Assembly: GCA_004431415.1 (NCBI GenBank)
Contig: QPMI01000039.1
Span: forward strand, 62,001 to 126,000
DNA length: 64,000 nucleotides
Source: Cyanophora paradoxa
Taxonomy: Eukaryota; Glaucocystophyceae; Cyanophorales; Cyanophoraceae
Direction: 5' to 3'
In this document: positions 61,706 through 64,000 of the stretch, piece by piece
How the letters are laid out: every line of letters starts with the position of its first letter
How positions within the stretch are numbered: position 1 is the stretch's first letter
The notes under the pieces: generated by a model
The model's database searches: none
Seen by the model: the letters and a program-made list of their open reading frames with translations, nothing else
What the model was told of the DNA's origin: nothing
Translations under genes and position numbers: made by a program

Positions 61706-62178
61706 AAAAAATGTAAATTGCGTTGCCGCGGCGGGCCCAGCCCCCGACCCCCACCCTCTCTCCAGATCCCCGCCCCTCCCACACACCCTAGCTACGTCCC
61801 CAGCCCCCTCATTTGAGCTCTCTGGATCTACGTCTACCCTAGACCCTAGGGTCAACACCGGCCCTGTTCCCTTTGAGGGAGTATTATAGGAGTACTTTGG
61901 AGAGTTTTCTATTGAAAAATCAGGAAGAGAGAGGCGGCCCCCCATGCGCCGGTCTACCAGCTATCTCCTATGTGATTATTTAGTGTGTGCTTTAGATGTT
62001 CCTTGAAGCTAGCTTTAGTTAGGAATTTAGATTCGGTGATAGTAGTTTATGTTTGTGTTTCCGATCTATCAACAAAAATTTCGATATCAACAAAAGTAGC
62101 AATGAAGTCTTCCTTTACCTTTTCATCATCACTTAAAGATTTCTCGATTTCTAATTAGAAAAGAGAAACCGCGCGCAG
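61706..62178. other. Composition switch into AT-rich DNA
   Basis: After about 61705 similarity to copy 1 ends. 61725-61850 is C-rich without a gene and contains the palindrome ACCCTAGACCCTAGGGT. From about 61860 A+T exceeds 60%. A direct-repeat box (AACAAAAATTTCGATATCAA) lies at 62071-62099, upstream of the HNH-like ORF. Confidence 0.6.
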
Positions 62179-62516
62179 ATGGCAACTGAAGTGATTACGA
62201 TTCCAGCAGTGAACAGGCTTCGTCAAATAGAATATATAACGATCGATGCTAGCAAAGCTGATCTCTTCAGGAGTTTCAATTGGAAAATCAGTGAAATGGG
62301 AAGGGCCTATGGCACTAAAAAGGGTTATCGTGGTAGAGTAGCAGCAACGCATTTGACTCTAGGAGTTGTTGGGAAGGGAGCACTCGGGAACTATGAAATT
62401 GATATCATAAATGGTAACAAATTGGACATGCGTGCAGAAAATTTGAGAAAGATCTGGAGAAGCAACCCCATGTATTATTAGTTGAACAAAAATTTCGGTG
62501 ATAACAAAAGAAGCAA
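62071..62516. repeat. Direct repeats flanking the HNH-like ORF
   Basis: AACAAAAATTTCGATATCAA and following CAAAAGTAGCAA (62071-62102) is matched by AACAAAAATTTCGGTGATAA and following CAAAAGAAGCAA (62485-62516), one just before and one just after the ORF at 62179-62481. The repeat could delimit an insertion cassette, or be a promoter/terminator motif shared by viral genes. Confidence 0.7.
62179..62481 (+). CDS. HNH/AP2-like DNA-binding small protein, 100 residues
   Basis: Intron-free frame in AT-rich DNA. The N-terminal half (YITIDASKADLFRSFNWKIS, EMGRAYGTKKGYRG) and the C-terminal IDIINGNKLDMRAENLRKIW align in layout with phage- and virus-type HNH homing endonucleases (NUMOD/AP2 region, then D-H-x-N-G-N..D.R.eNLR). 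The first catalytic His expected before INGN is replaced by Ile, and no second His is obvious, so nuclease activity is doubtful and a DNA-binding role is more likely. The upstream region is AT-rich (ATTTCTAATTAGAAAAG). Codon use differs sharply from the GC-rich genes to the left, as expected for foreign DNA. Confidence 0.6.
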   Translation: MATEVITIPAVNRLRQIEYITIDASKADLFRSFNWKISEMGRAYGTKKGYRGRVAATHLTLGVVGKGALGNYEIDIINGNKLDMRAENLRKIWRSNPMYY

Positions 62517-62843
62517 CACGTTGTGTTCAACATCAAAGTACTAGCTAGCAAGCTTTTACGGACACCTTTTATTTAAAATAAATGAGTTCTGGAACCTTCT
62601 GTACTGAGTTGGCCAATCAGAATTTAGATGATCAAAAAACCGGTTCGGTCACAAAAAGGGCTTGGAGCCGTCTTTTTTTTTCGACTTCGAACCGGCAGCC
62701 GGAGCCATCGAGCTCTTTAAAAAAATAAGGTCGATAGCTGGACTTTGCGAAACGTCAAGACACTTTGTGTCCAACCAATCACAATCCGAGTTCCGTGCAA
62801 ATGCAAAGGATTATCGTGCTGCGATTGGCTGGAAGTCGACACC
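62517..62843. other. Short AT-rich interval
   Basis: Contains TTTTATTTAAAATAAA and GGCCAATCAG (CCAAT-like) motifs and a run of nine T (62675-62683). It may carry a promoter for the downstream ORFs; a gene is not supported. Confidence 0.4.
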
Positions 62844-62999
62844 ATGTCCAACGATCCCTTGATTTTGCGACAGCTAGAAATCGAGCGCGCCCGAGAGTTA
62901 TCTAACTCGATCCATTCCAAGCCCAAGCCACAGTGTGGGCTAGCCGTAGCCGCTGGTGCGTATTTATTTACACCACTTAAAGAAATCGCATATATATGA
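62844..62999 (+). CDS. Possible 51-residue ORF upstream of the polymerase-like ORF
   Basis: MSNDPLILRQLEIERARELS and ending PLKEIAYI, TGA at 62997-62999. The stop overlaps the start of the next ORF (TGATG). It is short and unrecognised; overlap with the downstream ATG is common in compact viral genomes. The same frame is open further upstream, so the start is uncertain. Confidence 0.35.
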   Translation: MSNDPLILRQLEIERARELSNSIHSKPKPQCGLAVAAGAYLFTPLKEIAYI

Positions 63000-64000
63000 T
63001 GCATCGCGCGGTTTATTGCGCAAAAAATCAGAAAATTCTTTCTGAACATAACTTAACCGAACACAAGATGGATCGTCGTTTTGAAATTGCCAGATTTAAA
63101 GAACAAATCGCATCTAAGGCCGAAACACTTTATGCTAGGGGTTATATTCATAAAGCATTTAGTAAATCTCTGATTAATTTGACAAATCGAAATACTCGCT
63201 TGGAAACATTGCAGAAGAATGCTTCACTATTGGATGAACTATCAAACCTCCCCAGACCTGCAAAGAGAGTATCTTCAAAGACACTGGAGGTTTCGATTGC
63301 AGCAGCCCAGGCCGATCTTGTGGCCAGTTTTAGTGAGCTGCCAGAGGCAGGTGCAACACAGGACACTTCGAGAGCAGTAACTGAGCAGGATGGCTCTGTG
63401 ACAACAGCACTCAATGGAACTTTAGCTGAGGGCACCTATCGCCTTTCCAGGGGTTCAGGAAGGGTGACAGCCATTCAGGCTCACTATGATAACAATCAGC
63501 ATTTTCGAGAGTGGATTACTGTGCCTATCAGTGGAGAGAGGGAAAGGGCTAATGCAGCTCGAATGGGGATAGCATTGAAGATATATGGGAATGGACTGTT
63601 TAGAAAAGTAGATTCAGATGCAGCACAATCTAGGATGATTGAGCTGCACCAGTATATCAGAATCGAGGCAGGGGCTGATTTGACCGAGATTATTAGAAAA
63701 CAACTAATAGATCTTGATGTCAAAGCTGCTGAAGCCACAACAGATTCCTGGTATTTCGATTCCTGGATCTATATTCAGTGGCAGACAATTCGCTACTTCA
63801 GGAGAATGGGAGGCCGTGGGTTGAGATTTAAACTACCAGAATGGCTGAGAGAAAAGCAAGCATTAATTAACATAGATGCACCAAGTAATAAATGCTTTCT
63901 ATATTCAGTTATAGCAGCCAAGCACTCTCTAGAGTCAGGACAAGACCCTCGAAGTGCCTGCCACTACAGGCCTTTTGAGGGGGAATTTGATTGTAAGATG
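62999..64000 (+). CDS. N-terminal part of a Polinton/PLV-type protein (probable protein-primed DNA polymerase), open at window edge
   Basis: A continuous 334-codon frame from ATG 62999 (or 63068) with no stop up to 64000. Residues 1-250 are unrecognised, charged and partly helical. Near the end it reads RRMGGRGLRFKLPEWLREKQ, ALINIDAPSNKCFLYSVIAA and KHSLESGQDPRSACHYRPFE. The block [LP.W...K.AlINi....NkCFl.sv.AA.H] is typical of the segment that precedes the exonuclease and polymerase domains in family-B DNA polymerases of Polintons/Mavericks and related elements. The catalytic polymerase motifs would lie beyond the window, so the call is inferential. No introns are needed, unlike all host genes here. 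Confidence 0.6.
   Translation, partial: MHRAVYCAKNQKILSEHNLTEHKMDRRFEIARFKEQIASKAETLYARGYIHKAFSKSLINLTNRNTRLETLQKNASLLDELSNLPRPAKRVSSKTLEVSIAAAQADLVASFSELPEAGATQDTSRAVTEQDGSVTTALNGTLAEGTYRLSRGSGRVTAIQAHYDNNQHFREWITVPISGERERANAARMGIALKIYGNGLFRKVDSDAAQSRMIELHQYIRIEAGADLTEIIRKQLIDLDVKAAEATTDSWYFDSWIYIQWQTIRYFRRMGGRGLRFKLPEWLREKQALINIDAPSNKCFLYSVIAAKHSLESGQDPRSACHYRPFEGEFDCKM

Noticed and set aside
61830-61860. ACCCTAGACCCTAGGGT as a possible telomere-like tract
   Set aside because: It is a single palindrome, not a tandem TTAGGG/TTTAGGG array.
1-64000. CRISPR arrays, bacterial operons or Shine-Dalgarno-led genes
   Set aside because: No regularly spaced direct repeats with unique spacers; genes are spliced and eukaryotic.

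Overview
This is a GC-rich, intron-dense nuclear segment from a unicellular eukaryote. Coding exons are about 65-75% G+C, introns are short (mostly 50-150 bp) with donors GTGCGC, GTACCC or GC, and acceptors are mostly CGCAG. The gene set is eukaryotic: WNK kinase, CCT-theta chaperonin, Golgi CASP, a DENND4-type Rab exchange factor, MIB/HERC2 and ZZ modules. The style fits a marine alga such as a haptophyte or pelagophyte. That placement is an inference from composition and splice sites; nothing in the window proves it.

Layout. Bases 1-8.9 kb are gene-poor and repetitive: TGATCA palindromes, a 10-bp array, an array of units of about 160 bp, foldback/MITE-like inverted repeats, and a retroposed element of about 1.2 kb with a poly(A) tail and a 19-bp target-site duplication. 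From 20.5 down to 8.9 kb, on the minus strand, lies what I read as one very large gene. Its product begins with an acylation signal and continues SAM - TIR - armadillo repeats - coiled coil - SPRY - five MIB/HERC2 domains interleaved with two ZZ zinc fingers. I followed about 28 splice junctions by reading frame across the SAM-TIR-ARM-SPRY-MIB transition and found them phase-compatible; a few need GC donors. The gene combines the three SARM1 domain types (ARM, SAM, TIR) in a different order, with stress- or ligand-reading modules added. It is the most interesting object in the window.

Bases 20.7-47 kb are a compact run of housekeeping and signalling genes: a small membrane protein (+), CASP (-), a second small membrane protein (+), WNK kinase with a long low-complexity tail (+), 6-pyruvoyl-tetrahydropterin synthase (-), CCT8 (-), a DENND4-like protein (+) and a secreted NHL-propeller protein (+). 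Several pairs are head to head with 75-260 bp between start codons.

Bases 38313-47230 recur as a near-identical second copy at 52999-61705. The copies are separated by 5.8 kb of unique sequence that holds a coiled-coil/beta-helix gene (+), a secreted CHRD-domain gene (-), and the 3' part of a minus-strand gene that is cut exactly at the duplication joint. The second DENND4 copy lacks its 5' exons and carries many one-base losses in C runs. It is therefore a pseudogene copy, or a haplotype or assembly artefact.

From about 61.7 kb to the window edge, composition becomes AT-rich and uninterrupted ORFs appear: an HNH-like small protein, a 51-residue ORF, and an ORF still open at 64000 whose end resembles the segment found in front of protein-primed family-B DNA polymerases of Polinton/Maverick and polinton-like virus elements. 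I interpret this as one edge of an integrated virus-like element.
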